A stretch of 6,700 nt of DNA from Rhodanobacteraceae bacterium (GTDB lineage: Bacteria > Pseudomonadota > Gammaproteobacteria > Xanthomonadales > SZUA-5). Location of the stretch: positions 1 to 6,700 of the forward strand of contig QIMA01000432.1 of NCBI GenBank assembly GCA_003233535.1, in the 5' to 3' direction. Below the pieces are notes generated by a model. That model made no database searches and was not told the origin of the DNA. It worked only from the letters and a program-made list of their open reading frames with translations. The translations under genes were made by a program, and so were the position numbers. This document shows, one piece after another, positions 6,628 to 6,700 of this stretch (position 1 is its first letter; each line of letters starts with the position of its first letter).

Positions 6628-6647
6628 GGTGTAGTGGTTCATACACC
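6628..6647. repeat. Perfect 6-bp hairpin inside the structured element
   Basis: GGTGTA (6628-6633) pairs with TACACC (6642-6647) around the 8-nt loop GTGGTTCA, nested in the apical part of the 6582-6676 element. The loop holds most of the shortened third copy of the 13-bp repeat. Confidence 0.5.
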
Positions 6648-6700
6648 CGACTGAGGAAAAGTCGCTGGGCGATCAAGGGCCTAGCGAGGGCGCGTGAAGT

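Larger units (their letters stand above)
6582..6676 (+). other. Long-armed structured element, candidate non-coding RNA or MITE-like relic
   Basis: The arms 6582-6602 and 6656-6676 are complementary over 21 positions. The outer 12 are exact (TTGATCGCCCAG with CTGGGCGATCAA), and the inner nine have three non-Watson-Crick positions that are all G-U wobbles if the + strand is transcribed, but A-C mismatches on the - strand. The 53-nt interior holds a second hairpin (6628-6647) and a copy of a 13-bp repeat. An alternative small hairpin, CGACT (6648-6652) with AGTCG (6660-6664), competes with the long stem. No clear target duplication flanks it. It could be a + strand RNA, a cis element of the kinase gene, or a relic of a small inverted-repeat transposon. 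Confidence 0.45.

Noticed and set aside
6582..6676. Integron attC site
   Set aside because: The size and imperfect dyad would fit, but there are no GTTRRRY / RYYYAAC core sites at the ends and no gene cassettes or integrase nearby.

Overview
The window reads as chromosomal DNA of moderately high GC from a gammaproteobacterium. The most likely group is Xanthomonadales/Lysobacterales. This is inferred from the N-terminal signature and domain order of the membrane Ser/Thr kinase, the hybrid kinase style and the intergenic palindromes; no marker gene settles it.

Layout. (1) 1-1278, + strand: the 3' part of a hybrid sensor histidine kinase (ATPase domain, receiver, HPt), open at the left edge. 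(2) 1279-1611: no intact gene, but three related REP-like hairpins, one inverted relative to the others and one decayed. (3) About 1620-2853, + strand: a gene graveyard. The start of a DUF1697 gene runs into an Old Yellow Enzyme/trimethylamine dehydrogenase-like gene that has lost its 5' third, carries a frameshift, and has an in-frame internal deletion joining the start of its dinucleotide-binding region to its extreme C-terminus. (4) 2873-3721 and 3784-6423, both - strand: a probable two-gene unit. The upstream gene encodes a transmembrane Ser/Thr protein kinase with a TPR-like C-terminal half; the downstream gene encodes a secreted protein I do not recognise. A strong 14-bp hairpin with the kinase stop codon in its loop separates them. 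(5) 6424-6700: the kinase upstream region, with a 15-bp palindrome, a 13-bp tandem repeat and a 95-nt segment able to fold into a 21-bp stem.

How it fits together. The intact functions are signalling: a multistep phosphorelay protein and a Hanks-type kinase, on opposite strands with decayed DNA between them. The kinase is probably the sensor of the second unit and the exported protein its partner or output, but only gene order supports this. The least explained parts are the structured element at 6582-6676, the kinase/secreted-protein pair with its intergenic hairpin, and the REP-like trio whose stems differ while their loops are conserved. I found no CRISPR array, complete insertion sequence, credible tRNA or recognised defence system.
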